Below, piece after piece: positions 1-9,083 of a DNA stretch of 64,000 nt. The position numbers and the translations under genes were made by a program. The stretch spans positions 1-64,000 of the forward strand of contig NZ_FTMG01000019.1 of the NCBI RefSeq assembly GCF_900155965.1, read 5' to 3'. Source of the stretch: Mucilaginibacter lappiensis. GTDB lineage: Bacteria; Bacteroidota; Bacteroidia; Sphingobacteriales; Sphingobacteriaceae. Below the pieces are notes generated by a model. That model did no database searches, was not told where the DNA came from, and worked only from the letters and a program-made list of their open reading frames with translations. Position 1 is the first letter of the stretch; each line of letters begins with the position of its first letter.

Positions 1-137
1 ATGTCATTGCGAGATTCTGTGTTGATATGCAATTAATTGAGGGGATTTATTTTATCTTTGAGTCTTAGGCGGCTTTATGTCAGCCTGTTTAGGGCGGCCC
101 TTTTTTAAAGCGGCTGCTCTAATTATTTAATGCCGGT

Positions 138-1166
138 TCATTCTGTTGTCCTAATTTGCAAATAATCCGCTTGATAAGGGGTTTTGGTTTTATAAATGGT
201 ATAAGCCATCTCCAGCAATTTTCGCTGCACGGCTACACATGCCTTCATTTTAATGCCGTTTCTGGAAACTATTCTCACAAAGACAGCCTTATACCTCTCT
301 GAATGCCTTATGGCAGCCATAGCTGGCATATACATCGCCTTTCTCAGATATCGGTTTCCTCTTTTAGATATTTTGGACTTACCTTTGACCGATGTGCCCG
401 ATTCCTTCTCTTTAACATCCAGGCCGGCATAACTGGTTAGCTGTTTTTTACTACTTATTAATTCAAAGCCATTGGTTTCAGCTATCACTACAGCAGCGGT
501 TAGCGGGCCTATTCCGGGTATAGATGTGATCAGTTCTACCGTGCGCTTTATTTCTACATCATCATCAATTATGGCTTTTGTTTCTGCCATTATTTCTTTG
601 AGCTGGGTATTGATTACCTTGGTGCGGAATTTCATCCGCTCAATGGCGGTCTCGCTTGGATCAGCCTCTGTTTGCTCTGCATGCAGCTGATTCTTTAGCA
701 TAGTCCTTTCAACCGTTAACTGATCCCGCTCACGGGTTAGTTGCCTTAGGTTTCTGAATACTTTCTTTGGCTGAACCCAATCATCAAGCTTTTTTTCTAA
801 TCCAAATAAGGCAATGGCTTCTGCCATAGATTTATCCGTTATTGTTTTAGTTTCCAGAGTTTTGAAGAAGTTGGTGATCTTGTTAGGCATAACAATGCTT
901 ACACGATAGGCTTTGGCTACTAAGAAATAAGCTAGTGATTCATGATAGACTCCTGTAGCTTCCATAACATACCGTAACGGAAAGGCTTCTACTGTTTGTT
1001 TTGCTACCCATTGTACTAAAGCAGTGAATCCCTTTTGGTTATTGGAGAAAGTCTTAAACGCATAAATGAGGCTTAGGGCATCTTCGTCCATCTTTCCTAA
1101 GGATACGACAAGCTCTTTTTGAGCTACATCAATACCGACCACTTGTTTTAATAATCTTTTTACCAT
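138..1166 (-). CDS. IS110-family transposase/recombinase
   Basis: DEDD-type serine recombinase of about 342 residues that moves the element as a circular intermediate, guided by the bridge RNA. The N-terminal RuvC-like half has VVGIDVAQ (first Asp), MEATGVYH (Glu) and TITDKSMAEA (Asp). The position often filled by a second Asp in DxxDA is Met here, a variant I recall from Bacteroidota members of the family. The C-terminal Transposase_20-type half has SIPGIGPLTAA and SKISKRGNRYLR with the catalytic Ser region. An upstream GTG at 1187 could start seven residues earlier, but ATG at 1166 (MVKRLLKQ) fits the family. The gene looks intact. Confidence 0.93.
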   Translation of the reverse strand: MVKRLLKQVVGIDVAQKELVVSLGKMDEDALSLIYAFKTFSNNQKGFTALVQWVAKQTVEAFPLRYVMEATGVYHESLAYFLVAKAYRVSIVMPNKITNFFKTLETKTITDKSMAEAIALFGLEKKLDDWVQPKKVFRNLRQLTRERDQLTVERTMLKNQLHAEQTEADPSETAIERMKFRTKVINTQLKEIMAETKAIIDDDVEIKRTVELITSIPGIGPLTAAVVIAETNGFELISSKKQLTSYAGLDVKEKESGTSVKGKSKISKRGNRYLRKAMYMPAMAAIRHSERYKAVFVRIVSRNGIKMKACVAVQRKLLEMAYTIYKTKTPYQADYLQIRTTE

Positions 1167-1199
1167 AAAATAGTTGTGACTGTTCACTTCGTAAGTGAA

Positions 1200-1396
1200 A
1201 ACCTTCCTTCGTTTTTCCTCCTGCTGGCTATCCTGGATATACCGCTATGCAGTATTCCTTACATTCTGTTCAAACTCAAGAAAGTGTAAAGAATGAGGCA
1301 ATATCTCGCAAACAATATGCCTATAGCTATTTAGGAGTAACGTGCTCTCATTCTTTTTCACTCATAAATCATACAAGTATAATTATTGACAAACAT
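1200..1396 (-). ncRNA. Candidate IS110 bridge RNA
   Basis: Lies in the non-coding left end upstream of the recombinase, where IS110-group bridge RNAs are encoded. A 10-bp stem (AAAGAATGAG/CTCATTCTTT, arms 1347-1356 and 1288-1297) encloses a loop with two segments matching the insertion target. CGTTACTCCT (1342-1333) matches the left target CGTTTCTCCT at 9 of 10 positions. TTGCGAG (1311-1305) is complementary to the right target CTCGCAA. Further on, ACAGAAT (1269-1263) equals the right end of the IS. CATAGCGG (1249-1242) is complementary at 6 of 8 positions to the left-end junction CTCCTATG. These are the expected left and right target guides and donor guides. The exact 5' and 3' ends are unknown. 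Confidence 0.72.
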
Positions 1397-1399
1397 AGG

Positions 1400-1481
1400 A
1401 GGAGAAACGACGAAGCAATCTCGTAGCTATTCTTATTCATGAGAACGCGATGAGATTGCCACGCTGCGCTCGCAATGACAT
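1400..1481. repeat. REP-like palindrome, larger part (split by IS110)
   Basis: Together with bases 1-13 this reconstitutes one copy of an interspersed palindrome that begins ATGTCATTGCGAG and ends CTCGCAATGACAT. Intact relatives lie at 12916-13003 and 22141-22234. The IS110 element at 14-1399 interrupts it. The rejoined flanks read through without a missing base when a CT core (on the minus strand) is counted once. Confidence 0.85.
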
Positions 1482-1503
1482 ATTTATTTTATATCTGGGG
1501 TTA

Positions 1504-1902
1504 TTATTTCTGTATCAGCGCCAGCAAAGATTGTGGCGTTTCGTATGTGGCACTTTTATAAGTGAGTACTTTTACACCTACGCATAAGGTGTCAACAGCG
1601 TTATTAGGATGGTTAATATATATTTTCCCGCGTACATCAGGCTGAAAGCCGTCATCTGTCCTTTTCATATCGGTTAATAACAGCATTACACTATCAACAG
1701 ATGCTTTCTGGATGAAATTTTTAACCTTGCCTTCGGGGAAATAATAATCAAATTTATCGCAGGTTATCCTGAACTGGGTTTCGCGGCCCAGTTCGGTAAA
1801 TTTAAACCGGACGCTTTTAACTTCATCAACAGGATTAGTTTTCGGCTTACAGGCGAAAAGGGTGAATGCTATAAGGATGGCGGTTATGCTTAAATTTTTC
1901 AT
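1504..1902 (-). CDS. Small lipoprotein, unknown function
   Basis: 132 residues. It has a lipoprotein signal (MKNLSITAILIAFTLFAC), with lipobox LFAC putting the acylated Cys at residue 18. The mature part is short, has no motif I recognise, and contains no second membrane segment. It is probably anchored to a periplasmic or outer-membrane leaflet. It stands alone between the IS110 element and dacB with the same orientation as dacB, so co-transcription is possible but unproven. Confidence 0.7.
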   Translation of the reverse strand: MKNLSITAILIAFTLFACKPKTNPVDEVKSVRFKFTELGRETQFRITCDKFDYYFPEGKVKNFIQKASVDSVMLLLTDMKRTDDGFQPDVRGKIYINHPNNAVDTLCVGVKVLTYKSATYETPQSLLALIQK

Positions 1903-1997
1903 GGTTTATTATTGATATATAAACTTACAAAGTTTTATAAAGAATAATACAAAACCGCAAATCAAAAAGCTCCCCCTTCAGGGGCTTGGGGGGCTGT

Positions 1998-3410
1998 CTA
2001 CTTCAGCACATCCAATACCCTGAACATTTTTTCTTTGATTCCCCGGCTTGATCCATTGAAGTTGTTCACCATGATGGAGAAACATAACTCCCGACCATTA
2101 TGTGTTTGATAGCCGGCATAGCAAAGTACACTGTTGATGCTGCCGCTTTTCATTTTCATATCATTATAAACAGGCAGGCTCTCGTAAAGGTTGGCAAACC
2201 AGCTTTCCTTTTTGGCCGATTGTAATATTTTGGCCAGCGTTAAGGTAGTTACCCTATCGCCGGGCGAAAGACCGCTGCCATCGTAGGTATTGATACTATT
2301 TGGGTCGATGCCACGCGCTTTCCAGAATTTTTGAACCTCTTCTACGCCGTTTGCCGAGGTGGGTTTGCGGCCCTGTTTCCAGGCAATGGTTTTGAGTAAT
2401 TGCTCGGCATACAGGTTAATACTTTTTTGGTTGAGCCAATAAACTATCCTGCTCAGCGGTGGTGAGAATATGGTAGTTATGTTTTTGGTGATGAGGGGCA
2501 ATTTTAAATCTTTAGCAGCTAAAGTAGCAGCCGATTCCGGGCCTCCGCTTACCAAAACGCCTAATTTTTTTAATGTGTCTGATAAACGCAGGGCAGCATC
2601 ATAAGCAGCATCCGGCATGGCTACCGATATACTTTTCTTCTCCTTATCAATTGCATAGCTGCCACGCAGATACATCACCGTGCCGCCAACAGGCAAAAAA
2701 GCATAGGCGTTATCGCCGCTGCCCGCTTCGCCATTTATTAGTTCGCTTTTAAAACTGAGGTATGGAATTGTGGGAACGGTACGTGATATCCCAACCGGGT
2801 TACCTACCGCGCCGGTACGCAGTTTAATATCAAACTGGTTCTCGCGCCAGCAAAGGCCCGAGGTGCCCGCGCCATAATAATTGCCCACATCCTGCCAGAT
2901 CCATCCCTCGGGGATAGATTGGGTGCCGAAAATACTGTCGTCGCCAATAACACGACCGTTTATTTTTTTTATCCCGGCCTTTTTCAAGGCATCGGTCATC
3001 AGAGCCAATACGTGGGCCTCCTGGGTTTGTTCATACCGCCAGCTGCCCAGGGTAGGGTCTCCGGCACCTTTGATAATTACATCGCCGTTCAGGGTACCTT
3101 CAGCTGTAATTTCTCCGGCATAACCCAATTGGGTCTGGTATTTAAAATCGGCCCCTAAAACATTAAAGGCAGTAATACTGGTGATGGTTTTGAGGGTAGA
3201 TGCAGTAGCCAATCCCATATTGGGATTGGCTGTAAATACCTGCTCGCCGGTTTTGGCGTCAAGCACGGTTAATGATACTGAGGCATAAAGACACTGGCTA
3301 TCGGCCTGCAGCCTGCCAAAGGCATTAGATAATTTCTGCTGAAGATCCTGGGCATAAAGTTGCCCGCTTATTAAAAATAAACTAACTATCAGTAACCGTT
3401 TCATCCTCAT
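1998..3410 (-). CDS. dacB: D-alanyl-D-alanine carboxypeptidase/endopeptidase (PBP4, S13)
   Basis: Periplasmic peptidoglycan hydrolase that trims D-Ala from pentapeptides or cuts DD-crosslinks. The signal peptide is residues 1-21, ending LYAQ. The three penicillin-binding motifs are present in order: STLK with the nucleophile Ser at about 71, SIN at about 330, and KSG (the KTG equivalent) at about 418. The 470-residue length is normal for family S13 with its inserted domains. The start overlaps the end of the upstream permease by 29 bases (ATG at 3410 or 3404), so the two genes are probably co-transcribed and translationally coupled. Confidence 0.92.
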   Translation of the reverse strand: MRMKRLLIVSLFLISGQLYAQDLQQKLSNAFGRLQADSQCLYASVSLTVLDAKTGEQVFTANPNMGLATASTLKTITSITAFNVLGADFKYQTQLGYAGEITAEGTLNGDVIIKGAGDPTLGSWRYEQTQEAHVLALMTDALKKAGIKKINGRVIGDDSIFGTQSIPEGWIWQDVGNYYGAGTSGLCWRENQFDIKLRTGAVGNPVGISRTVPTIPYLSFKSELINGEAGSGDNAYAFLPVGGTVMYLRGSYAIDKEKKSISVAMPDAAYDAALRLSDTLKKLGVLVSGGPESAATLAAKDLKLPLITKNITTIFSPPLSRIVYWLNQKSINLYAEQLLKTIAWKQGRKPTSANGVEEVQKFWKARGIDPNSINTYDGSGLSPGDRVTTLTLAKILQSAKKESWFANLYESLPVYNDMKMKSGSINSVLCYAGYQTHNGRELCFSIMVNNFNGSSRGIKEKMFRVLDVLK

Positions 3411-4833
3411 GTTTAACGTTCCGCTGCGATATAAAATATAATGGGATACCTATTAATACAATTAATAATCCGTACAGGGCGTAATCTCTTTTATAGGCAA
3501 ATAATAAACCACAAAATGCCAATCCCATCAAAATATAAATGGCGGGTAAAACAGGATATCCTACTGCTTTATATGGTCGTTCAGCATCGGGGAGTTTTTT
3601 GCGTAAAATATAGATACCTACAATAGTTAATATGTAAAATATAACCACCACAAAAGATATCATATCCAACAAATCGCCATATCGGCCACTTAAACAAAGT
3701 AATGATGCCACAATACATTGTAACCACAAACCAAATTGCGGAACAGAAAATTTATTTAAAGTACCTGTTTGTTTAAAGAACAGACCATCTTTAGCCATGG
3801 TATAGTAAACCCTGGCGCCTGATAATATCAGCCCGTTATTACAGCCAAAGGTTGAAACCATGATCATTAAAGCGATAATGATGGTACCTATGTTACCGAA
3901 TATCACATGTGATGCGGCAACAGCCACGCGGTCTTTTTCGGCAGTAGCTATCTCATGTAATGGTAAAACACCAGTGTACACCACATTTGCCGATACGTAG
4001 ATAATGGTCACAATCAAAGTACCTAAACCCAGACTTATGGCCACATCACGTTTAGGGTTTTTCATTTCACCGGCAATAAAGGTTACGCTATTCCAGGCAT
4101 CGCTGCTGAATATAGAACCAACCATTGCCGCGGCAATAGCACCTAAAGCCGCACCCATTGTTAGGTTGGTGATACTCCCATCCTTATTTAAATTATGCAG
4201 ACTCCAGGCATTTGTCCAGTTGGCATGCCATACATCTGGTTTCAGCATAATAAAACCAAAAATGATCAGCCCGAATAAACTTAACAATTTGGTCAGGGTA
4301 AATGTAGTTTGTATCAGCTTGCCAGCCTTAACACCTCTTGTATTTACAAAGGTTAAAAAGATAATGAGTATGATAGATACCAACTGCGCTGAACTTATTT
4401 TAAATGATCCCGCGTTTAATACGATATAATCTTCACTGACAAGAAATTTCAAAGAATCCGGCATTATATAAGCAGTAAACTTGCTGAAAGCCACGCCTAC
4501 CGCAGCGATAGTTCCTGTTTGTATTACTGCAAATAAACTCCAGCCATATAAAAAAGCAATGAATTTGTTATAAGCTTCTTTCAGGTAAACATACTGACCG
4601 CCTGCTTTGGGGAACATGCCACTTAGCTCGCCATAGCTTAAAGCGGCGGTGAGGGTCATGAAACCAGTGAGTACCCAAATAGCTATCAACCAGCCGGCTG
4701 AGCCTACGTTGCGGATAATATCCGCGCTTACAATGAAAATACCCGAACCTATCATAGAACCCGCCACCAGCATGGTGCCATCGAGCAGGCTCAGTTCATG
4801 TTTCATTTTTGGTTGATCAGTTTTTTTTGTCAT
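3382..4833 (-). CDS. APC-family amino acid permease
   Basis: Inner-membrane transporter of 483 residues with about 12 hydrophobic segments. The helix-1 signature GSMIGSGIFIVSADI binds the substrate backbone in the APC superfamily. Substrate cannot be read from sequence; the LAT/SteT-like branch is suggested by the first helices and the length. The 3' end overlaps dacB. The second permease at 9084-10640 belongs to a different branch of the superfamily, so this is not a recent duplication. Confidence 0.88.
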   Translation of the reverse strand: MTKKTDQPKMKHELSLLDGTMLVAGSMIGSGIFIVSADIIRNVGSAGWLIAIWVLTGFMTLTAALSYGELSGMFPKAGGQYVYLKEAYNKFIAFLYGWSLFAVIQTGTIAAVGVAFSKFTAYIMPDSLKFLVSEDYIVLNAGSFKISSAQLVSIILIIFLTFVNTRGVKAGKLIQTTFTLTKLLSLFGLIIFGFIMLKPDVWHANWTNAWSLHNLNKDGSITNLTMGAALGAIAAAMVGSIFSSDAWNSVTFIAGEMKNPKRDVAISLGLGTLIVTIIYVSANVVYTGVLPLHEIATAEKDRVAVAASHVIFGNIGTIIIALMIMVSTFGCNNGLILSGARVYYTMAKDGLFFKQTGTLNKFSVPQFGLWLQCIVASLLCLSGRYGDLLDMISFVVVIFYILTIVGIYILRKKLPDAERPYKAVGYPVLPAIYILMGLAFCGLLFAYKRDYALYGLLIVLIGIPLYFISQRNVKHEDETVTDS

Positions 4834-5107
4834 ACGTTATTCAAAGGGGTTTTAAGGTCCTAAACTATTTAAAAAACTTTATAATCAGGAGGCTCTTGGT
4901 AAAGAAAATAAAATTACTATTTTGCATCCACCAATTAATAGAGGCTAAGGATTAAGGATTTGTGGGGCAATGATTTTTAGAACGAGGATCGGATATCAAA
5001 TATAAAGATTTTAGATATACCGCAAAATATCTCTTTTGAAATTCTCCTTGCTCCTTGTTCTCAAAATCCTTGCTCCTAACTACCATTTATAAACCAAATT
5101 TGTGAAT

Positions 5108-7348
5108 ATGGATTTTTTGAACAATTACTTGATCTACTTAATTCCGGTGATAGGCCTTGTCGGCATTCTCGCTATGGCGGTTAAAGCTGCCTGGGTTACC
5201 AAACAAGATGCCGGCGACGGAGACATGGCCCAGCTGGCCGGTTACATTGCCGATGGGGCAATGGCCTTTTTACGTGCAGAGTGGAAAGTGCTGGGTGGCT
5301 TTGTGGTAGTTGCTGGTTTATTACTGGCCTGGTCTGGCACTACTGTGGCTACATCAAGCCCGGTTATAGCCATTTCATTTTTAATAGGCGCCTTTTTATC
5401 GGCTTTTGCAGGCTATTTGGGAATGCGTATTGCAACCAAAGCCAATGTGCGCACTACACAGGCAGCGCGTACCAGCTTGGCCAAAGCATTAAAAGTTTCC
5501 TTTACCGGTGGTACGGTAATGGGTTTAGGCGTAGCCGGTTTGGCCATTATTGGCTTAGGCTCCCTGTTTATTGTTTTTTATCAATATTATGTTGTTAATG
5601 TTGCAGGCGGCACTGTTAATGGTGAAGCCATGGCCAAAGCGCTTGATGTTTTAGCCGGTTTTTCATTAGGTGCCGAATCTATAGCTTTATTTGCCCGTGT
5701 GGGCGGTGGTATTTATACCAAAGCCGCCGATGTGGGTGCCGACCTTGTAGGAAAGGTAGAAGCGGGTATCCCCGAAGATGATGTACGTAACCCCGCCACC
5801 ATTGCCGATAACGTAGGCGATAACGTGGGCGACGTTGCTGGTATGGGCGCCGATTTATTCGGATCGTACGTGGCCACCATGTTGGCTACCATGGTACTGG
5901 GTCGCGAAATTGTATCGCATGATAGTTTCGGAGGTATTGCTCCTATACTATTACCAATGGTAATTGCCGGTTTAGGTTTGATATTCTCTATTGTTGGTGC
6001 GTCATTTGTAAGAATTAAAAATGAAACCGACAGTGTGCAAAAAGCGCTGAATATAGGCAATTGGGCATCTATCGTATTAACCGCCATAGCCACCTATTTT
6101 GTGGTACAATGGATGTTACCGGCCGGAGAATTTCACATGTCTCGGGATGAAGTGAACGGCGGTATTAAGGCTGGGGCTCTGATATTCACCAAAAACGGAG
6201 TTTTCATGTCGATAGTTGTTGGTTTGATCGTAGGCACTTTAATGTCCATCATCACCGAATATTATACGGCTATGGGTAAACGCCCGGTATTAAGCATTAT
6301 CCGCCAATCATCAACCGGTCATGCTACCAATATTATTGGCGGTTTGGCCGTAGGGATGGAATCAACCGTATTGCCTATCCTGGTGTTGGCATCGGGTATT
6401 TATGGTTCTTATCATTTCGCGGGTTTGTATGGTGTAGCTATCGCTGCAGCAGGTATGATGGCTACTACAGCCATGCAATTGGCTATCGACGCATTTGGCC
6501 CTATTGCCGATAACGCCGGGGGTATTGCCGAAATGAGCCGCTTGCCCGAAGAAGTTCGTCACCGTACAGACAACCTGGATGCTGTAGGTAATACTACCGC
6601 AGCAACCGGTAAAGGTTTCGCTATCGCTTCGGCAGCATTAACCTCACTGGCCTTATTTGCGGCATTTGTGGGTGTGGCTGGTATCGAGCATATTGATATT
6701 TATAAAGCCGACGTTTTAGCTGGCCTATTTGTGGGCGGGATGATCCCGTTCATCTTCTCGGCTTTATGTATCTCGGCCGTTGGTCGTGCAGCTATGGCCA
6801 TGGTGGAGGAAGTAAGGCGCCAGTTTCGCGAGATACCGGGCATTATGGAATACAAAGCCAAACCCGAGTATGAAAAATGCGTGGCTATATCAACCAAAGC
6901 CTCTATCCGCGAGATGGTTGCCCCAGGTTTGATCGCCTTGATCACTCCAATCATTATTGGTTTTGCCTTTGGACCCGAAGTACTGGGTGGCTTACTGGCC
7001 GGTGTTACCGTATCGGGCGTATTGATGGGTATTTTCCAGAGCAACGCTGGCGGCGCATGGGATAATGCCAAAAAATCATTTGAGAAAGGCGTAGAGATCA
7101 ATGGCGAAATCCATTACAAAAAATCAGAGCCGCATAAAGCATCTGTAACCGGTGATACCGTAGGCGATCCGTTTAAAGATACTTCCGGCCCATCCATGAA
7201 CATCCTCATCAAACTGATGTCGATCGTTTCACTCGTGATCGCGCCGCACCTGAATCATTTGGTTGAAACCAGTCCGCGTATACAACGGGAGCTGCACAGG
7301 CAATCCATCAATACACATGTGGTAATCAAAACCGACAAAAACCTTTAA
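5108..7348 (+). CDS. hppA: Membrane-bound cation-pumping pyrophosphatase
   Basis: Integral-membrane enzyme that couples PPi hydrolysis to H+ or Na+ export. Hallmarks are DVGADLVGKVE, the Asp-rich NPATIADNVGDNVGDVAGMG, and a C-terminal GGAWDNAKK. GNTTAATGKG has Ala rather than Lys at the position separating K+-dependent from K+-independent enzymes, so a K+-dependent type is predicted; the pumped ion is not decided by this. About 746 residues from ATG 5108. A GTG two codons upstream is possible but less likely. About 16 membrane segments, normal length. A terminator follows. Confidence 0.95.
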   Translation: MDFLNNYLIYLIPVIGLVGILAMAVKAAWVTKQDAGDGDMAQLAGYIADGAMAFLRAEWKVLGGFVVVAGLLLAWSGTTVATSSPVIAISFLIGAFLSAFAGYLGMRIATKANVRTTQAARTSLAKALKVSFTGGTVMGLGVAGLAIIGLGSLFIVFYQYYVVNVAGGTVNGEAMAKALDVLAGFSLGAESIALFARVGGGIYTKAADVGADLVGKVEAGIPEDDVRNPATIADNVGDNVGDVAGMGADLFGSYVATMLATMVLGREIVSHDSFGGIAPILLPMVIAGLGLIFSIVGASFVRIKNETDSVQKALNIGNWASIVLTAIATYFVVQWMLPAGEFHMSRDEVNGGIKAGALIFTKNGVFMSIVVGLIVGTLMSIITEYYTAMGKRPVLSIIRQSSTGHATNIIGGLAVGMESTVLPILVLASGIYGSYHFAGLYGVAIAAAGMMATTAMQLAIDAFGPIADNAGGIAEMSRLPEEVRHRTDNLDAVGNTTAATGKGFAIASAALTSLALFAAFVGVAGIEHIDIYKADVLAGLFVGGMIPFIFSALCISAVGRAAMAMVEEVRRQFREIPGIMEYKAKPEYEKCVAISTKASIREMVAPGLIALITPIIIGFAFGPEVLGGLLAGVTVSGVLMGIFQSNAGGAWDNAKKSFEKGVEINGEIHYKKSEPHKASVTGDTVGDPFKDTSGPSMNILIKLMSIVSLVIAPHLNHLVETSPRIQRELHRQSINTHVVIKTDKNL

Positions 7349-7371
7349 TTCAAATAAATAGTGTTGAGAAG

Positions 7372-7398
7372 AGCCGCCTGCGAGGGTGGCTTTTTTTT
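7372..7398 (+). terminator. Rho-independent terminator after hppA
   Basis: AGCCGCC and GGTGGCT arms with a short loop, followed by eight T. It also lies just before the start of the next gene and overlaps a GTG that could be mistaken for that gene's start. Confidence 0.7.
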
Positions 7399-7412
7399 AT
7401 ATTTTAGTAATC

Positions 7413-7901
7413 ATGAAACCCATTTACAAGATTATTATTAAATACAGCCTTATCACTTTTGTTGCATTTTTAGCCAATTGGTATATTTTATTCGAGTCTC
7501 CATTAAATATTCCTGAATTTATACCCTTTACACCTGTTAAAACAAATGGCGCTATACTTTGTGCCATCTGCATTACGGTACTTATCATAGCTCAAAAAAG
7601 CCTCATAAAAGTACAACAGGATATCAGTATTATTCTTTTAATGCTTTACAGTACATGTATATTTTTTATAGCAGAGTGTCTTTTTCACGGCGTGATGCTA
7701 ATCATGATCATTGATTATAATTTGCACGAATTTTTATCGGGCATTATTGCTATCACATTATTTAATGCCGCATTATCTTTCTTTGTCGCTTTTCAATTAA
7801 AAACAAAGCGAACAGGTCAATTGATTCTCCTTTTTGTAATACTCTCTATTCTGTTTAATGTACTTGCCTACTTTTTCCCGAATCTTAAGGCTAATAATTA
7901 A
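7413..7901 (+). CDS. Four-helix membrane protein, unknown
   Basis: 162 residues from ATG 7413 (MKPIYKIIIKY). I rejected an in-frame GTG at 7386 because it falls inside the hppA terminator hairpin. There are four hydrophobic segments with short loops and a basic C-terminal end; no domain recognised. The tight spacing behind the hppA terminator suggests its own weak promoter or read-through. Confidence 0.65.
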   Translation: MKPIYKIIIKYSLITFVAFLANWYILFESPLNIPEFIPFTPVKTNGAILCAICITVLIIAQKSLIKVQQDISIILLMLYSTCIFFIAECLFHGVMLIMIIDYNLHEFLSGIIAITLFNAALSFFVAFQLKTKRTGQLILLFVILSILFNVLAYFFPNLKANN

Positions 7902-8018
7902 ACTTGGCTTTAGTTTTCCGTTACATACTTTATCATTTTATTTCCATGTTTTTATTTATAGTGCGCTGGGTATTGTGTAATTTTTAAATTAGCAGACATC
8001 ACATTATTCTGCACTACT

Positions 8019-8681
8019 ATGAAAATTAAGGAAATTCATTTACTGACGAATGACCTCTCGGCAACAGAGCAATTTTACAATCATGTACTCGATATTAAAA
8101 CTAACCAAAAAACAGATCAGGAGGTTTCATTCCTGATAGGCAAAACCGAGGTCATCTTTATCAATTCAACAGAAAGCCTTAACCCAAACTATCATCTCGC
8201 GTTTGATATCCCTACCAATAAACTCGAAGAAGCGTTTGCGTGGATAAAAGAAAAGGTGGCTATACTCCCCGTTACAACTGACAATTATCTTTCGGACATC
8301 AAACTTTGGAACGCCCGCTCATTTTATTTTTATGACAACAATGGCAATCTGCTGGAGCTGATATGCAGATACGATCTTCAAAACCAATCCGAGGCTCCGT
8401 TTAGTGGTAACTCCATCCTCCATGTAAGTGAAATTGGCATCGTTGCCGAAAACGTGCAAGTCTGTGCCGATGATCTTATAGCCAGATATGGTCTGGATTA
8501 TTATGCCAAACAACCGAAACAGGATAATTTTATGGCCCTGGGCGATGAAGCCGGTTTGTTTATATTGGTTGATCCGAACCGGAACTGGTTCCCGACCGAT
8601 AAGAAGGCCGAAGCATTCTGGACAAAGATCATATTCCACTCAGAAAGTGGAAATCACGTTCTGGATATAAACCACGCTTGA
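8019..8681 (+). CDS. VOC-superfamily (glyoxalase/bleomycin-resistance fold) protein
   Basis: 220 residues. The N-terminal module opens KIKEIHLLTNDLSATEQFYN and ends FYFYDNNGNLLELI with the metal-ligand Glu, the standard paired beta-alpha-beta-beta-beta VOC pattern. A second, more degenerate half begins SILHVSEIGIVAENV. VOC proteins bind a divalent metal and act as dioxygenases, isomerases or resistance proteins; the substrate cannot be read from this sequence. It is a single gene flanked by non-coding sequence. Confidence 0.8.
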   Translation: MKIKEIHLLTNDLSATEQFYNHVLDIKTNQKTDQEVSFLIGKTEVIFINSTESLNPNYHLAFDIPTNKLEEAFAWIKEKVAILPVTTDNYLSDIKLWNARSFYFYDNNGNLLELICRYDLQNQSEAPFSGNSILHVSEIGIVAENVQVCADDLIARYGLDYYAKQPKQDNFMALGDEAGLFILVDPNRNWFPTDKKAEAFWTKIIFHSESGNHVLDINHA

Positions 8682-9004
8682 AATTATAGCGTTTTGAAAC
8701 CGGTAAAGGACAACAAAACTTTATCGGTTAACATATCTTTTTAAGCAAAACAAGAATAAATCAGTCGGAAAAAGAAGGCAGATCCATTTAACTTTAAAAA
8801 CATTTTTTGGTTTTTATTCCTCCCTGTTTAGCTCTAATTTTATCCAAAAAGCAAAGTGTTAGCCAAACACGGCATTTTGCGTACTTCCATTACAAATGAG
8901 ACACTTATATAAGCCCTTATAAAAATCTGATTACCTATAGATTTACTCGATTGTGCATACTTTTATTTGGAAATACCTCATTATTCCATTGTTACATTCC
9001 GCAC
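8682..9004. other. AT-rich non-coding stretch
   Basis: About 320 bases with no credible ORF, RNA gene or strong hairpin. It lies between the VOC gene and the promoter of the next permease. I see nothing else in it. Confidence 0.6.
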
Positions 9005-9035
9005 TTTAGGATTTCAATAAATTTAAGTACGTTTG
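9005..9035 (+). promoter_or_regulatory. Bacteroidota-type promoter before the permease
   Basis: TTTA (9005-9008), a 19-base spacer, then TACGTTTG (9028-9035). The -7 box matches TANNTTTG exactly and the -33 box differs from TTTG at one base. The predicted start site is about 40 bases before the ATG at 9084. Confidence 0.5.
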
Positions 9036-9083
9036 GGGGAATGTGAATTTTTAATTTTTTAAAACTGATCTTACTATTTTCAA

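Larger units (their letters stand above)
14..1399 (-). mobile_element. IS110-family insertion sequence (IS110 group, long left end)
   Basis: About 1.39 kb. In element orientation (minus strand) it has a long non-coding left end (about 1167-1399), one recombinase gene, and a short right end (14-137). There are no terminal inverted repeats. The dinucleotide CT is present at both junctions (12-13 and 1400-1401), as expected of IS110 recombination at a core dinucleotide. The insertion lies inside a REP-like palindrome, a type of target known for this family. The ends are defined by comparison with the uninterrupted palindromes elsewhere in the window. Confidence 0.85.

Noticed and set aside
3382..3410. 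Possible frameshift between the permease and dacB
   Set aside because: Both proteins are complete with normal termini. The 29-base overlap is ordinary translational coupling.
4004..4429. 141-codon open frame on the plus strand inside the APC permease gene
   Set aside because: Antisense shadow of a well-supported gene with no start signal or family.
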